This document shows positions 33,632 to 42,874 of a stretch of 64,000 bases of DNA, piece after piece (positions within the stretch are counted from its first letter, which is position 1; each line of letters begins with the position of its first letter). The position numbers and the translations under genes were made by a program. Source of the DNA: Planctomycetota bacterium. GTDB lineage: Bacteria; Planctomycetota; SZUA-567; H5-PLA8. The notes beneath the pieces are model-generated. The model searched no databases. It was not told the DNA's origin and was given only the letters and a program-made list of their open reading frames with translations. The stretch is from positions 2,475,201 to 2,539,200 of the forward strand of contig JABTUM010000001.1 in the NCBI GenBank assembly GCA_015075375.1, read 5' to 3'.

Positions 33632-35092
33632 ATGACGGAAGCCGATCTCGTCGACCGTTTGGAACGCTGGCGCAACGCGCGCGACCGCGCGGCCTTGGGC
33701 GAACTGCTCAAGCTGCACCGCGATCGCGCGTACGCCGTGGCCTACCGCGTGCTCCACGAAGGCGCGGCCGCCGAAGACGCCGTGCAGGAAGCGTGCCTCA
33801 AGCTCATGTCGCGGACTTCGGGCTTCGAATCTCTCGCCGCGTTTCGCGTGGCGCTCTACCGCGCCGCGCTCCAATGCAGCCTCAACGCGCTGCGCGGAAA
33901 ACGCCGCGCCGAACGCCGCCGCCTGGAGCTGCGCCACGCCGGCGGCGCCGCACGTACCGGAGAAGACCTCATGCCCGCGCCGCCGGACGAAGAAACGCGC
34001 GAACGCCTCCGCGCCGCCGTGGACGATCTGCCCGACGAGCTGCGCCTGCCGGTGGTGCTCTGCTACCTCGAAGGTTTGCGCCTGCACGAAGCCGCCGAGA
34101 CCCTGGAACTGCCGCGCCAGACGCTCCACGACCGCCTGCACCGAGCGCTCGAACGCCTCCGTGCCGACCTGAACCGCGCCGGCGTCACGCTCGCCGTTTC
34201 CGGCATCGCCGCGGCCTTGGCCGCCGATGCGCCGCCCGCCGCTTCCGCCGCCTTGGCCGTCCGGCTCGACGCGGCGCTGCCCGGAGCGCCCTGCCGCGAC
34301 CTGCCGCCCGTCCCGCGCGAGCACCTCCCGTTCGACGCGCTCCGGCCCGCCGCCGCGAAGCTCAGCGCCCCGATGCTCGCCGCCTGCGTACTCCTCGCCG
34401 CCGCTGCTTTGCCGCTGGCCTTCTACGCGCCCGCCGCGCATCAAACGCAAACCGCTCGTGCCTCCGAGCCCGCGCCCGTCCTCGATTCGCAGCAACCTTT
34501 AACGTCCGCGCCTTCCGGAGCTGTCCCGGATCGCGCACCTACGTCCGCACCCCCGCTCGAAAGGAGCATCGCCATGCCTTCCGGACCCCGTCTTCCCGCG
34601 TTGGCCCTCGCCGTCACCGTCTTCGCCGTGCAAGCCTCCCACGCCGCCGACGCCCCGAACCCCGCGCCCGCGCCGAACGCAGCGCCCGCGAAATCCGTCG
34701 AGGCCGTTCTCGCGCAAATCCGAGCCCATCGCGCGCAGACCGAACCGCGCGACGATTTACGCAAAGTGCTCGAATCCACCTTGGGCGCGATCCAGACCGT
34801 CGATTTCATCAAGGGCGATCCGTCTTCCGAGGCGCCCGTCCGGGCCTTTCAGATCCAGCTCGATCCCAATGGCGCGCTCCCGTTCCTGCCCGAAGCCGCA
34901 GCCCAATGGGTCGGCGGATCGGCCGTCGTCACCTCCACCGAAGCCGTACGCGTCGAGGTCAGCAGCGGCGTGCAGACCGGCGTGACCTCCGCGCCCGTCC
35001 CCGATCCCAATCGCGCGCCCGAAGCCGCTGCGAACCCCGCGCCGGCCCCGCAAACCAATCCCGTGACGCAGGGCTCCGCGCCGCGCCGCTGA
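33632..35092 (+). CDS. ECF sigma factor fused in frame to membrane and secreted-type segments
   Basis: A 486-codon frame. Residues 1-185 are an ECF sigma factor: region 2 in HEGAAAEDAVQEACLKLMSR, region 4 in LPDELRLPVVLCYLEGLRLH with helix-turn-helix ETLELPRQTLHDRLHRALER. A transmembrane helix lies at about 246-268 (PMLAACVLLAAAALPLAFYA) after a linker, so it resembles a sigma/anti-sigma fusion. Without a stop the frame then reads through GAAAGGAGC and ATG 34574, whose product starts with a signal peptide MPSGPRLPALALAVTVFAVQ and a Pro/Ala-rich secreted domain of about 145 residues. Either a fused protein or two overlapping in-frame genes; the internal ribosome site suggests the latter. GGAG seven bases before ATG 33632. 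Confidence 0.75.
   Translation: MTEADLVDRLERWRNARDRAALGELLKLHRDRAYAVAYRVLHEGAAAEDAVQEACLKLMSRTSGFESLAAFRVALYRAALQCSLNALRGKRRAERRRLELRHAGGAARTGEDLMPAPPDEETRERLRAAVDDLPDELRLPVVLCYLEGLRLHEAAETLELPRQTLHDRLHRALERLRADLNRAGVTLAVSGIAAALAADAPPAASAALAVRLDAALPGAPCRDLPPVPREHLPFDALRPAAAKLSAPMLAACVLLAAAALPLAFYAPAAHQTQTARASEPAPVLDSQQPLTSAPSGAVPDRAPTSAPPLERSIAMPSGPRLPALALAVTVFAVQASHAADAPNPAPAPNAAPAKSVEAVLAQIRAHRAQTEPRDDLRKVLESTLGAIQTVDFIKGDPSSEAPVRAFQIQLDPNGALPFLPEAAAQWVGGSAVVTSTEAVRVEVSSGVQTGVTSAPVPDPNRAPEAAANPAPAPQTNPVTQGSAPRR
34574..35092 (+). CDS. Possible separate secreted protein inside the sigma-factor frame
   Basis: From the internal ATG a 172-residue product begins with MPSGPRLPALALAVTVFAVQ, a signal peptide with cleavage near SHA-ADA, followed by a Pro/Ala segment and a soluble domain with VEAVLAQIRAHRAQTEPRDD. 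AAAGGAG lies eight bases upstream. It has the same stop as the larger frame, so it may be an independently translated second gene whose upstream neighbour lost its stop codon. Confidence 0.5.
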   Translation: MPSGPRLPALALAVTVFAVQASHAADAPNPAPAPNAAPAKSVEAVLAQIRAHRAQTEPRDDLRKVLESTLGAIQTVDFIKGDPSSEAPVRAFQIQLDPNGALPFLPEAAAQWVGGSAVVTSTEAVRVEVSSGVQTGVTSAPVPDPNRAPEAAANPAPAPQTNPVTQGSAPRR

Positions 35093-35242
35093 CGCGCGCT
35101 TGGAAATCGTCCGGCAGTTCGTTCAAGCAACGTTCAGGATCGAAAACGGGAGCGCGAGGAAACCATGCCGACCTTCTTCGCGCTCCCCTTCGCGTCCTGG
35201 ACCACGCACGCCCACGTTCGACCCCAACGCATGCCTTCCAGT

Positions 35243-35270
35243 CCAGAATCCAAAATCCAGAATCCAAAAT
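35243..35270 (+). repeat. Two tandem copies of a 14-base repeat (CCAGAATCCAAAAT)
   Basis: Two perfect adjacent copies just upstream of the next gene. A related sequence (AATCCAAAATCC) reappears at 53341-53382, so this is a dispersed simple-sequence repeat similar to the heptamer repeats of cyanobacteria. Confidence 0.85.
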
Positions 35271-35284
35271 CCGGAGCCCCCGCC

Positions 35285-36511
35285 ATGCGCACCGCCGCGA
35301 TCCTGACCCTGAGCCTTCTGCTCGCCTTTCCGCTGCACGCCAGCGAAGAAGCGACCCGCGCGCAACTCGACGAACTCGAAGCCGCGCTCGCGCAGGGACT
35401 CTCCGGCGATTGGAAGCTGATCGATCTGCCCGTGCAGGGCTTCGACGCGGCGGGGCTCACCGGCGAAGCGCTCGACCGCGCCGTCGAACGCGCGCAGCTA
35501 TCCGCGGCGCTGGCGCAGCTTCCGCCCGAAGCCCGCGCGAAGCTGGACATGTGGACGCTTGGAGCGCGGGCGCGAGCGGGCAGCGCCGCGGCGCGCGAAG
35601 CGCTCGCCGCCGCCGCCGCGCTCGACAAACCGCTCCCCGCCGCCAAGCCCGAAGACGTCTGGGATGCCCCGGCCGCCGCGCGCCACGCGCACGCGCTGGA
35701 AATCCTCGCCCGCCTCGGCGACGCGCCGGCGCGCGAACGCCTCGCGCGCTACGCCGCATGGACCCTCGACGACCTGTACGTCGTGAAGCACCAGCCGCCC
35801 GCGCCGCCGCCGGCCGGCGGGCGCATGGTCTTCTCGCTCCAGGAACCCAACGCCAACGCGCAGCGCCTCAAGCTCTTCAGCCACGCCCTCAAGCTGCTCA
35901 ACGAATTCGATCCGCCCGCGGCGCTTGCGCGCGCCCGTGCGATCCTAGTCGAAGCCTGGCCCGCGCAAGCCGAAGCGCCCGGCCTGCCGTTCCCCGTCTT
36001 CATGCACGCGCGCGCCGCGACGCCCGAAGGCCTGCACCGCGCCCGCATCGACGCCGCCGCCGCCATCCTGGCGCCCGATCTGAAACTCGATGGCCCCGAA
36101 GTGCCGGCCTTGCTCCTCGATCCCCAGTTCCCGTTCCGCAACCGTCTGGCGCTGCTCGAACGCGGTATGCCGCGCGTCTGGTTTCCGCACGATCCGCAAG
36201 CCGCCGGCGCGAAGCCCCAAGCCGGACCGCTGAAAGCGCTGCTGGCCATGGTCGCCGCCCTGGCGCCGGATGCCGCTCACGCGGACCTGGACGCGCTCGG
36301 CCGTCCCGCGTGGTACCTGCACGACGGCGGGCACGCGCAACTGGCCGCGGCGCTCGATACCTGGGCCGAAAAGGCCGGACCCGAACAAGCCGCCAAAGCC
36401 CGCGAAGTCGCCGCCGCCCTGCGCAAGCAGCCGCAAGACCGGCCCTTCATCGAAGCGCTCCAGCCCGACGCCAAGCCCGAACGCCCCGCGACCGCGCCCG
36501 ATGAATTTTGA
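35285..36511 (+). CDS. Secreted alpha-helical protein, unknown function
   Basis: A 408-residue exported protein beginning MRTAAILTLSLLLAFPLHAS, a clean Sec signal with cleavage after HAS. The mature part is mostly alanine-rich helices, in places reminiscent of HEAT or TPR repeats. No family recognised. ATG 35285 is preferred to 35165 because the upstream 120 bases encode the simple-sequence repeat and give no signal peptide. GGAG lies about nine bases upstream. Possibly cotranscribed with the sigma-factor region. Confidence 0.7.
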   Translation: MRTAAILTLSLLLAFPLHASEEATRAQLDELEAALAQGLSGDWKLIDLPVQGFDAAGLTGEALDRAVERAQLSAALAQLPPEARAKLDMWTLGARARAGSAAAREALAAAAALDKPLPAAKPEDVWDAPAAARHAHALEILARLGDAPARERLARYAAWTLDDLYVVKHQPPAPPPAGGRMVFSLQEPNANAQRLKLFSHALKLLNEFDPPAALARARAILVEAWPAQAEAPGLPFPVFMHARAATPEGLHRARIDAAAAILAPDLKLDGPEVPALLLDPQFPFRNRLALLERGMPRVWFPHDPQAAGAKPQAGPLKALLAMVAALAPDAAHADLDALGRPAWYLHDGGHAQLAAALDTWAEKAGPEQAAKAREVAAALRKQPQDRPFIEALQPDAKPERPATAPDEF

Positions 36512-36575
36512 GCGTTGAATCGGGATCTCGAAAGCGCAGCAGGAGCGGCCGGGTTGTGCTTGGAATCTCGAACGC

Positions 36576-37481
36576 CTACTTCCCGGCCAAATACCGCTTC
36601 GCCACCTTCGCCACGTACGTGAAGGTCGGATTCACGAACTGCGTCACCCGCGCCTCCAGCACCTGCCCCAGCAGCATATACGCCTCGCCGCGCGGGAGCT
36701 TATAGTCCGCCTCGAGCCACTGGAGCAACTCGACGAGCGCCGCGCGAAACGCGTCTTCGGCCGGGCGCGTGTTGGTGATCACGCCGATGTGCGTCGCGTC
36801 CTCGAAGCGCGGCCAGCGCAGGGACGCCGGAGCCGGCCCGGCCGCACGGCAGACCAGCCGCACGCGCCCCGACGCTTCCAGCCCGCCCGCGCCGCAGATC
36901 TCGCCGTCGCCTTGCAGCGCGTGCATATCGCCCACATGCAGGTGCGCTCCGTCGAGGTTCGCCTTCAGCATCAGCGTGCAGCCGCTCGTCACTTCCTGCG
37001 CGTCGAGGTTCCCGCCCCACGTCCCGCCCCAGCCGTTGTGGAAGCGCTCGCGCTCGGGCGATACCCCCACGAAGCCCAGCATCGGTTTCGCGTCCAGCGT
37101 CAGCGAATCGCTCCAGCGGATCTTCCCGTCTTTCACCTCCACCAGCTTCTCGTGCGCGCCGACCTCCAGCCAGCCCGGCATCGCGCCGTTGTGCCCGCCG
37201 AAGCGCGTGTACGCCACCGGGTCCAGCTCGATCGGTCCGATCTCGACCTTCAGCAGATCGCCCGCCTTCACCCCTTCCACGTACACGCAGCCGCTCGACG
37301 GATTCCCGCCGTAGAGCTTCTCGCGCCAAATGGCCTGCTCGGACGCGGGCAGCGTCTCGATCCACGGCCCGCGGTTAATCTGCGTCTGGACCTCGAACGC
37401 CTCGCCCGGCTTCACCCAATGCGTGACCGGGTTATCCGGACCGGTTTCGAAGTAGAGCACGTCTTTCGGAATGCGTTGCAT
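36576..37481 (-). CDS. Acetamidase/formamidase-family amidohydrolase
   Basis: A 301-residue enzyme of the FmdA/AmdA family, hydrolysing short-chain amides to ammonia and acid. Diagnostic stretches are VTHWVKPGEAFEVQT near the start, FGGHNGAMPGWLEVG, NGWGGTWGGNLDAQEVTSG and HLHVGDMHALQGDGEICGAG with the conserved metal-type His/Asp residues and a Cys. Length is normal for the short FmdA group (about 300). It converges with the secreted-protein gene on the other strand. Confidence 0.88.
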   Translation of the reverse strand: MQRIPKDVLYFETGPDNPVTHWVKPGEAFEVQTQINRGPWIETLPASEQAIWREKLYGGNPSSGCVYVEGVKAGDLLKVEIGPIELDPVAYTRFGGHNGAMPGWLEVGAHEKLVEVKDGKIRWSDSLTLDAKPMLGFVGVSPERERFHNGWGGTWGGNLDAQEVTSGCTLMLKANLDGAHLHVGDMHALQGDGEICGAGGLEASGRVRLVCRAAGPAPASLRWPRFEDATHIGVITNTRPAEDAFRAALVELLQWLEADYKLPRGEAYMLLGQVLEARVTQFVNPTFTYVAKVAKRYLAGK

Positions 37482-37616
37482 GAGGCCGAACGTAAAGAGT
37501 GTTGAGTAAGAGTCAACGGCGAAGAGGAGGGCGATGCGTAAAGTTCAAAAGCACCAAAGCGATGACCTGGGGCAGCCAAACGGTCTCACCTCTATCCTTT
37601 TGCTTTGGACTAAGCC

Positions 37617-37680
37617 TTTCCCCTCCTTGCCAAGGAGGGGCAGGGGAGGTGATCTATATAATCCGCGCGAAGCGCGCACC
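37617..37680 (-). repeat. Dispersed palindromic repeat, family A
   Basis: TTTCCCCTCCTTGCCAAGGA followed by GGGG, then GGGGAGGTGATC and the dyad CGCGCGAAGCGCGC. Other copies lie at 44943, 45131, 54958 and 62229, all between genes. It can fold into a hairpin and is part of the intergenic REP-like repertoire. Confidence 0.8.
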
Positions 37681-37689
37681 GATTACGCC

Positions 37690-38259
37690 TCACGCCTTCC
37701 TCCGCGCCGCCTCCCGCATCCGGAAAAACAACTCCCCCTGCTCCAACGCATCCTCCAGCGCGATGTGGCTGTGCTTGCTCGGACCGAACCAATCCTTCGG
37801 CATCGTCCGCTTGCTCGTCTCGTGGAACGGCGTATCCAGCGCCGCCATCGCCAGCGTCTTCATGTCCAGCGCCGCGAAGCTGAACGGGCTCTCCCCCGCG
37901 AAGCGGATCAAGTACCAGTACACGAACATGAAATCGAACGCCGCCGGATACGCCACGAAGACCGGCTTCCCCGGCAGCGCCTTCAGCCACGCCGCGTAGG
38001 CCGGCAGCGCGGTCTCGGGCTTCTGCAAATCGGAGCGGCACGCCGCCCACGCCGCGGGGAACTTCAGCCACCACGCCGCCGTATCCGCGTCGGCCCCCGC
38101 TCCGGGCAGCGTCTCCAGGTTCGCGCTGAAGGTGCCCAGGAGTTGCCCCGCCGCGTCGTACGCCGCCGATCCGACGCTCAACATCGAGTACGGTCCCGGG
38201 ATCGGGCCGTCCGTCTCGACGTCGGTGCTGACGTAAATCTCCGCCTGCGCTGCGCTCAC
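37690..38259 (-). CDS. DnaQ/RNase-T-like 3'-5' exonuclease
   Basis: A 189-residue exonuclease of the DEDD group. Exo I is [15 protein letters not shown] (Asp and Glu), Exo II is [16 protein letters not shown] (Asp) and Exo III is [12 protein letters not shown] with His and Asp, so it is of the DEDDh type. The GTG start at 38259 is chosen because the upstream frame (TTG 38304) encodes only an arginine-rich, unlikely N-terminus; the ribosome site is weak. Substrate (DNA or RNA) cannot be told. It lies alone next to a dispersed repeat. Confidence 0.85.
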   Translation of the reverse strand: MSAAQAEIYVSTDVETDGPIPGPYSMLSVGSAAYDAAGQLLGTFSANLETLPGAGADADTAAWWLKFPAAWAACRSDLQKPETALPAYAAWLKALPGKPVFVAYPAAFDFMFVYWYLIRFAGESPFSFAALDMKTLAMAALDTPFHETSKRTMPKDWFGPSKHSHIALEDALEQGELFFRMREAARRKA

Positions 38260-38508
38260 GCTCGCTCGTCGCTCCCCGGTCCGGCGCGGCCCGCGCCGCC
38301 TCAAGGCATCCTATCACGCCCCCCCGAACCCCGCTCACCCCCCCTACCCAGCGGACCTATCGGATTGCCTTTCTCTTGATCTGACATACACTTACGATTG
38401 GTTCTAAGGCCGCATGCGTGCGGCTCGCCCAATATAGGCGCGGGTCTGGAGTCCGTTAGGGCTCCGCGAGCGTCTCCTTAAGTAGGCGGTGGGCGAGCGG
38501 CGGCGGCT

Positions 38509-41500
38509 ATGGTTCGACGGGGCTTACTGAAACAGCCTCCGGCGGAGGCGCCGGCCGGGGCTGAGGAGCGCGCTACGCCGCAGCTTATGCGTGCCACCGT
38601 GGCTTGCCCGGAGTGCCGCCAGCCGCTCACGCTGGAGGCGCAGGTGGAATCCGTCTGCGCGCACTGCCAGATGCTCATTCCCGGCGCCCTCGCCGCCAAA
38701 CTCGTCGAACGCGCCCACGAAACCGAAGCCACCCCCGGCGATCCGCGCAAGCGGCCCGCGCCCAAGGGCCCCGAACACGAACCCTTGCCCCGCCGCATCA
38801 AGCATTACGAACTGCTCGAAGAGATCGGACGCGGCGGCATGGGCGTCGTCTACAAGGCCCGCCAGGTCGATCTCGACCGCGAAGTCGCCCTGAAGCTGAT
38901 CCGCGCCGCGCTCCCCACCGAAGGCGAAGGCCTGCGCTTCGTCGCCGAAGCCCAGGTCACCGGACAGCTCGAACATCCCAACATCGTCCCGATCCACGAG
39001 ATCGGCGCCGACGAGCGCGGCCGGCCGTACTTCGTCATGAAGCTCGTGCGCGGGCGCGCGCTCTCCGACATCCTGATGGACCTGCGCAAGAGCGAGGCGC
39101 GCACGCAGCGCGAATATCCGCTCTCGCGCCTGCTGCGCATCTTCTGCGAGATCTGCCAGGCCGTCGCCTTCGCCCACGCCCGCGGCGTCCTGCACCGCGA
39201 CCTGAAGCCCTCCAACGTGATGATCGGCGACTTCGGCGAAGTGCAGGTCATGGACTGGGGCCTCGCCAAGCTGCTCCACGCACCGGCGACGAAAACGGCG
39301 GGGCTCCTGAGCTACGCGCCCGATACGCCCCCCATGCGCGTCCGCTCCACCGCCGAAGGCGTCAAGACCGTCCGCGACCGCGAACTCGAATCGGCCGCGG
39401 GCCTGGTGGCCGGCACGCCCGAATACATGGCCCCCGAACAGGCCGCAGGCGAAACCGCGGCCCTCTCGCCGCGCAGCGACGTCTACAGCCTCGGCGTGAT
39501 CCTCTTCGAGATCCTCAACTACCGCCCCCCGCACCTCGAAGCCGACACGCGCACCCTGATGCGCAAGATCGCCACCGAGCCCGTGACGTGGCCCAAGCCC
39601 GGCGGAGCGCGGCCCAAAGTCGGCGCGCCGCTCAAAGCCGTGGTCATGAAAGCCCTGGCCCTCGATCCGGCCGATCGCTACCCCAGCGCCCTCGCGCTCT
39701 TGCAGGACGTCCGCGCCGTCCTCGACGACAAGCCCGTCAGCGCGCGCCGCGACACGCTCCTCGACCGCGCCGCGCGCATCGTGCGGCGCCACGGCGCGCT
39801 GATCGCCACCGCCGCGGCCGCGGCCGTGACCATCTCGCTCGGCGCCGCCACCGCGCTGTGGTGGATGCAGGCCCTCGCCACCGAACGTGCCGTCGAAGCC
39901 GAAGCGCGCGAAGCCGCCGTGCAGCGCCTGCGCGCCGAAGAATCGAAAGCCCTCGAATCCGAACGCAAGCGCGGCGAAGCCGAGGCCGCCAAGGTCCAGG
40001 CCGAACGCGACAAGCTCCTGGCCGAAGCGCGCACCGTCGAAGAAGCGCGGCTCCTCGCCCAGACCTATCCGCAACTGACCGACGCCGAAGAACTCCTCGC
40101 CCGCAACCTACCGGCCGTGGCCCTCGAGAAACTCAAGTACGCCCTGGGCAACCTCCCGCCGCATTCGCCCGTCGTCGCGCGCGCCTACTACCTCTCCGGC
40201 GAAGCCCACCGCATGCTCGGCAGCAACGAAGACGCCAAGCAGGCGATCATCGCCTTCGAGACGGCTGACAAACTCGCTCCGCGCGGCGACCCCCGCGCGC
40301 TCCTCAACTGCGGCGACATCGCCTGGCGCTTGCTCTACGACACCGGCCTCGCGCGCGATTACTACCAGAAAGCCGCAGACGTCGATCCCCGCAATGCGTA
40401 CAGCCTCCTGGGCCGCGCACTCGCCGCCGTCCTCACCGGGCGCCGCCAGGCCGAAGAAGGCGCGCCGCCCGATGCGCGCAAAGAAACCGCCAAACAAGCC
40501 CTCGCCTCCGCCCAGCGCGCGATCCAGCTCGCCGATTTCCTCTGGGAAGCCCACTGGATCGCAGGCACGATCTACGCCGGACTCGAATTCCCCGGCAGCG
40601 GACTCGAAGACCCCGAACGCGCGCATCATCACTTCACCCAGGCGCTGCGCCACAACGGCAACCTCACCGAAGTCTGGTACGACCGCGCGCGCCTCGCGCG
40701 GTCCATGGGGCAGTCCAAGGAAGCCGCCGCCGACCTCACCCAGGTTCTGCGCCTCGATCCCGAACACGCGAAGGCGCTGGGCATGAGCGCCGAACTCGCC
40801 GTGGAACTCGGACAGCCCCGCGAAGCGCTGAAAGATCTGGACCGCGCGCAGAAGCAGGAACCCGAAAACGCGCGCCTCCGGCTCGTGCGCGGGCGCGCCA
40901 TGTTCGCGCTGAACGACTGGGCCAGCGCCTGCGACGCACTCGGCGAAGCCTTGCGCCTGGACCCCAAGCTGGGCGAAGCGTGGCTCCTGCGCGCGCGCGC
41001 GCACGCCGCGCTCGGCAAGCACGCCGAAGCCGCCGAAGACGCCGCGCACGCCTGCGCCCTCGACCCCCAAGCCCTCGATGCCCTGACGCTCCGGGCCGAA
41101 TCGCGCCTCCGGGCGGGCCAGCACGCCGCGGCCGTCGAAGATTTCCGCACGCTGCAGCACCGCGCGCCGGCTTACGTCGAAGCCTGGCGCGGACTCGGCG
41201 ATGCCCTCCGCGCCTCCGGCCAGATGCAGCAGGCCATCGACGCCTACGCCGCCTACCTGGACAAGAAACCCGACCGCCAGGACATACGCCTCCTGCTCGT
41301 GCGCCTCCTCAGCGCCGATCCCGCCGCCGCGTGGTTCGATCCCGCGAAGGCCGTCGCCGCCGCGCGCAAAGCCCAGGAACTCGCCGCCGGACAGGACCCG
41401 CTAGTCACCATCGCCCTCGCCGACGCGCTTCTCGCCGCCGGGCAAACCAAAGAGGCGCTGGAAGCGATCGAATCGGCCTACACGCACTTCCGCCAGAACC

Positions 41501-41559
41501 CGGACGTCCTCGCCGCGCACGAACGGATTCAGCGTGAAGCGAAGAAAGCGAAGCCGTAG
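38509..41559 (+). CDS. Ser/Thr protein kinase with zinc ribbon, membrane helix and TPRs
   Basis: A 1016-residue Hanks kinase. The N-terminus has a CxxC-x13-CxxC zinc ribbon (Cys33, 36, 50, 53). The kinase domain (about 98-385) shows IGRGGMGVVYKA, Lys129 in VALKLI, HRDLKPSNV, DWG as the metal motif and GTPEYMAPEQA. A membrane helix follows at about 427-450 (TAAAAAVTISLGAATALWWM), then a charged coiled coil (about 455-515), then at least ten TPR units through residue 1010 in the canonical W/LG/Y/A/P pattern. All catalytic residues are present. It probably phosphorylates cytoplasmic partners in answer to an extracytoplasmic TPR signal, as is usual for this architecture. Confidence 0.93.
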   Translation: MVRRGLLKQPPAEAPAGAEERATPQLMRATVACPECRQPLTLEAQVESVCAHCQMLIPGALAAKLVERAHETEATPGDPRKRPAPKGPEHEPLPRRIKHYELLEEIGRGGMGVVYKARQVDLDREVALKLIRAALPTEGEGLRFVAEAQVTGQLEHPNIVPIHEIGADERGRPYFVMKLVRGRALSDILMDLRKSEARTQREYPLSRLLRIFCEICQAVAFAHARGVLHRDLKPSNVMIGDFGEVQVMDWGLAKLLHAPATKTAGLLSYAPDTPPMRVRSTAEGVKTVRDRELESAAGLVAGTPEYMAPEQAAGETAALSPRSDVYSLGVILFEILNYRPPHLEADTRTLMRKIATEPVTWPKPGGARPKVGAPLKAVVMKALALDPADRYPSALALLQDVRAVLDDKPVSARRDTLLDRAARIVRRHGALIATAAAAAVTISLGAATALWWMQALATERAVEAEAREAAVQRLRAEESKALESERKRGEAEAAKVQAERDKLLAEARTVEEARLLAQTYPQLTDAEELLARNLPAVALEKLKYALGNLPPHSPVVARAYYLSGEAHRMLGSNEDAKQAIIAFETADKLAPRGDPRALLNCGDIAWRLLYDTGLARDYYQKAADVDPRNAYSLLGRALAAVLTGRRQAEEGAPPDARKETAKQALASAQRAIQLADFLWEAHWIAGTIYAGLEFPGSGLEDPERAHHHFTQALRHNGNLTEVWYDRARLARSMGQSKEAAADLTQVLRLDPEHAKALGMSAELAVELGQPREALKDLDRAQKQEPENARLRLVRGRAMFALNDWASACDALGEALRLDPKLGEAWLLRARAHAALGKHAEAAEDAAHACALDPQALDALTLRAESRLRAGQHAAAVEDFRTLQHRAPAYVEAWRGLGDALRASGQMQQAIDAYAAYLDKKPDRQDIRLLLVRLLSADPAAAWFDPAKAVAAARKAQELAAGQDPLVTIALADALLAAGQTKEALEAIESAYTHFRQNPDVLAAHERIQREAKKAKP

Positions 41560-41644
41560 GGCCGCGGAGCACGGCAAAGACGGATCGGCGCGACACGGGC
41601 CGATGGAAGACGGACGACTTGAAAGCCGTACAGGAGAAGGTGCG

Positions 41645-42739
41645 ATGCGAACGATCGGAATCTTGAGCCTCTGCCTCGCACTCGCGGCCGCAAGCGCCTG
41701 CGCCGCCGAAGAAGCGCCCGCCGCGCCGGACGTCCTCGAACTGAAAAGCGGCGAACGCGTCGAAGGCCGCATCGTCAACGAGACCGAGTTCGCTTACTTC
41801 GTCGCGATCGAAGGCGGCGAACAGCGCGGCATCGCCAAAACCCGCGTCAAGAGCTTGAAGCGCGGAGCGGCTCCCGCCGCGCAGCCCGTGGCCGAACCGA
41901 AAGCCGAAGCGCCGCAAACGCCCGCGCCGCCCGCGGCCAATCCGCCGGCCGGAAACGTCCCGCTCTTCCCGCCCGTCAAGGAAGCGCCCGAAGCCGACGA
42001 ACTCCAAGCCCTCGTCGCGCAGCTCAAGGACCTCGGCGCGCCGCAGCGCGACCTCCGCGCCGCCGCACTCAAGCGCGCGAACGATCTCGGCTTCCGCGCC
42101 GTCCCCGTCCTCCTCGCCATGCTCCGCCCCGAAAACAAACAGCCGCCGGAACTGCGCATGGGCGCGCTGCGCGCGCTCACCGATCTGGGACCCCTCGACG
42201 CCCAAGGCGCCGTGACGCTCGGCTGGGCCGCGATGATGGAACCCGACCCCGAAGTCCGCCGCGAAGCCGCGCGCACCATCCGAGCCTTAAAGGAAGACCG
42301 CGCCGTCGAATGGATCCTGCAGTTCGCCGTACGCGACGACGCGCGCTACCGCACCCCCGCCGCACTGGCGCTGCGCGAGATCAACGACGACCGAGCCTTC
42401 GCGACCCTCGCCGGCCTGATCCCCATGCCCACCGTCAACGCCGCCAACCCCGGCAACGGACCCACCGAAGTCCGCCGCGTCGACCTGCCCATCGGACCGC
42501 ACGGCACCCGCATGCCCATCCACCTGCCCACCTCCGACGTCATCGGCACCGTCGAAAACGCCACCAGCCCGCCCGCCGAAGCGTTGAAAGTCATCGCGCA
42601 AAAGGACATCGGAAGCCTGCCCGGCGTCTGGATCGCCTGGCTCAACGAAAAAGTCGGCACCTGGACCCGCGAAGAGCGCGAACGCTCTCGGAAGGAAAGC
42701 CTCGTCAACAAAATCGGAAACCCGCACACCGGCCAGTAA
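41645..42739 (+). CDS. Secreted HEAT-repeat-like protein
   Basis: A 364-residue exported protein: MRTIGILSLCLALAAASACA is a Sec signal (a lipobox-like SAC makes a lipoprotein possible). A short beta domain (about 25-70) is followed by a Pro/Ala linker and a helical region (about 115-280) with HEAT-like pairs (LRAAALKRANDLGFRAVPVL, MGALRALTDLG). AGGAGAAGG precedes ATG 41645. It starts 85 bases after the kinase gene and probably shares its transcript, so it may act in the same signalling path. No enzyme motif seen. Confidence 0.7.
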   Translation: MRTIGILSLCLALAAASACAAEEAPAAPDVLELKSGERVEGRIVNETEFAYFVAIEGGEQRGIAKTRVKSLKRGAAPAAQPVAEPKAEAPQTPAPPAANPPAGNVPLFPPVKEAPEADELQALVAQLKDLGAPQRDLRAAALKRANDLGFRAVPVLLAMLRPENKQPPELRMGALRALTDLGPLDAQGAVTLGWAAMMEPDPEVRREAARTIRALKEDRAVEWILQFAVRDDARYRTPAALALREINDDRAFATLAGLIPMPTVNAANPGNGPTEVRRVDLPIGPHGTRMPIHLPTSDVIGTVENATSPPAEALKVIAQKDIGSLPGVWIAWLNEKVGTWTREERERSRKESLVNKIGNPHTGQ

Positions 42740-42830
42740 GCACCCTGGGCCGCTTCCACTCCCTGCCAAGGTTGGTCAGAGTTCCCATCTGGGTGGGGCT
42801 GTAAGCATATCCCTACCCGTGGCCGTGGCC

Positions 42831-42858
42831 GTTCGCGTCCCGTAGGGACGCGATGAAC
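42831..42858 (+). repeat. Dispersed palindromic repeat, family B (short form)
   Basis: GCGTCCCGTAGGGACGC within GTTCGCGTCCC..GGGACGCGATGAAC. Long copies (with a second dyad AGCCCAGCGCTTCAGCGCTG) occur at 44999, 55184, 56505 and 56773. These resemble REP elements mobilised by RAYT transposases, but no RAYT gene is in the window. Confidence 0.8.
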
Positions 42859-42874
42859 GCAAACCGGCTACGCC

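Noticed and set aside
38380..38420. Promoter TTGATC / TCTAAG upstream of the zinc-ribbon kinase
   Set aside because: Spacing of 21 bases is too long and the boxes are weak.
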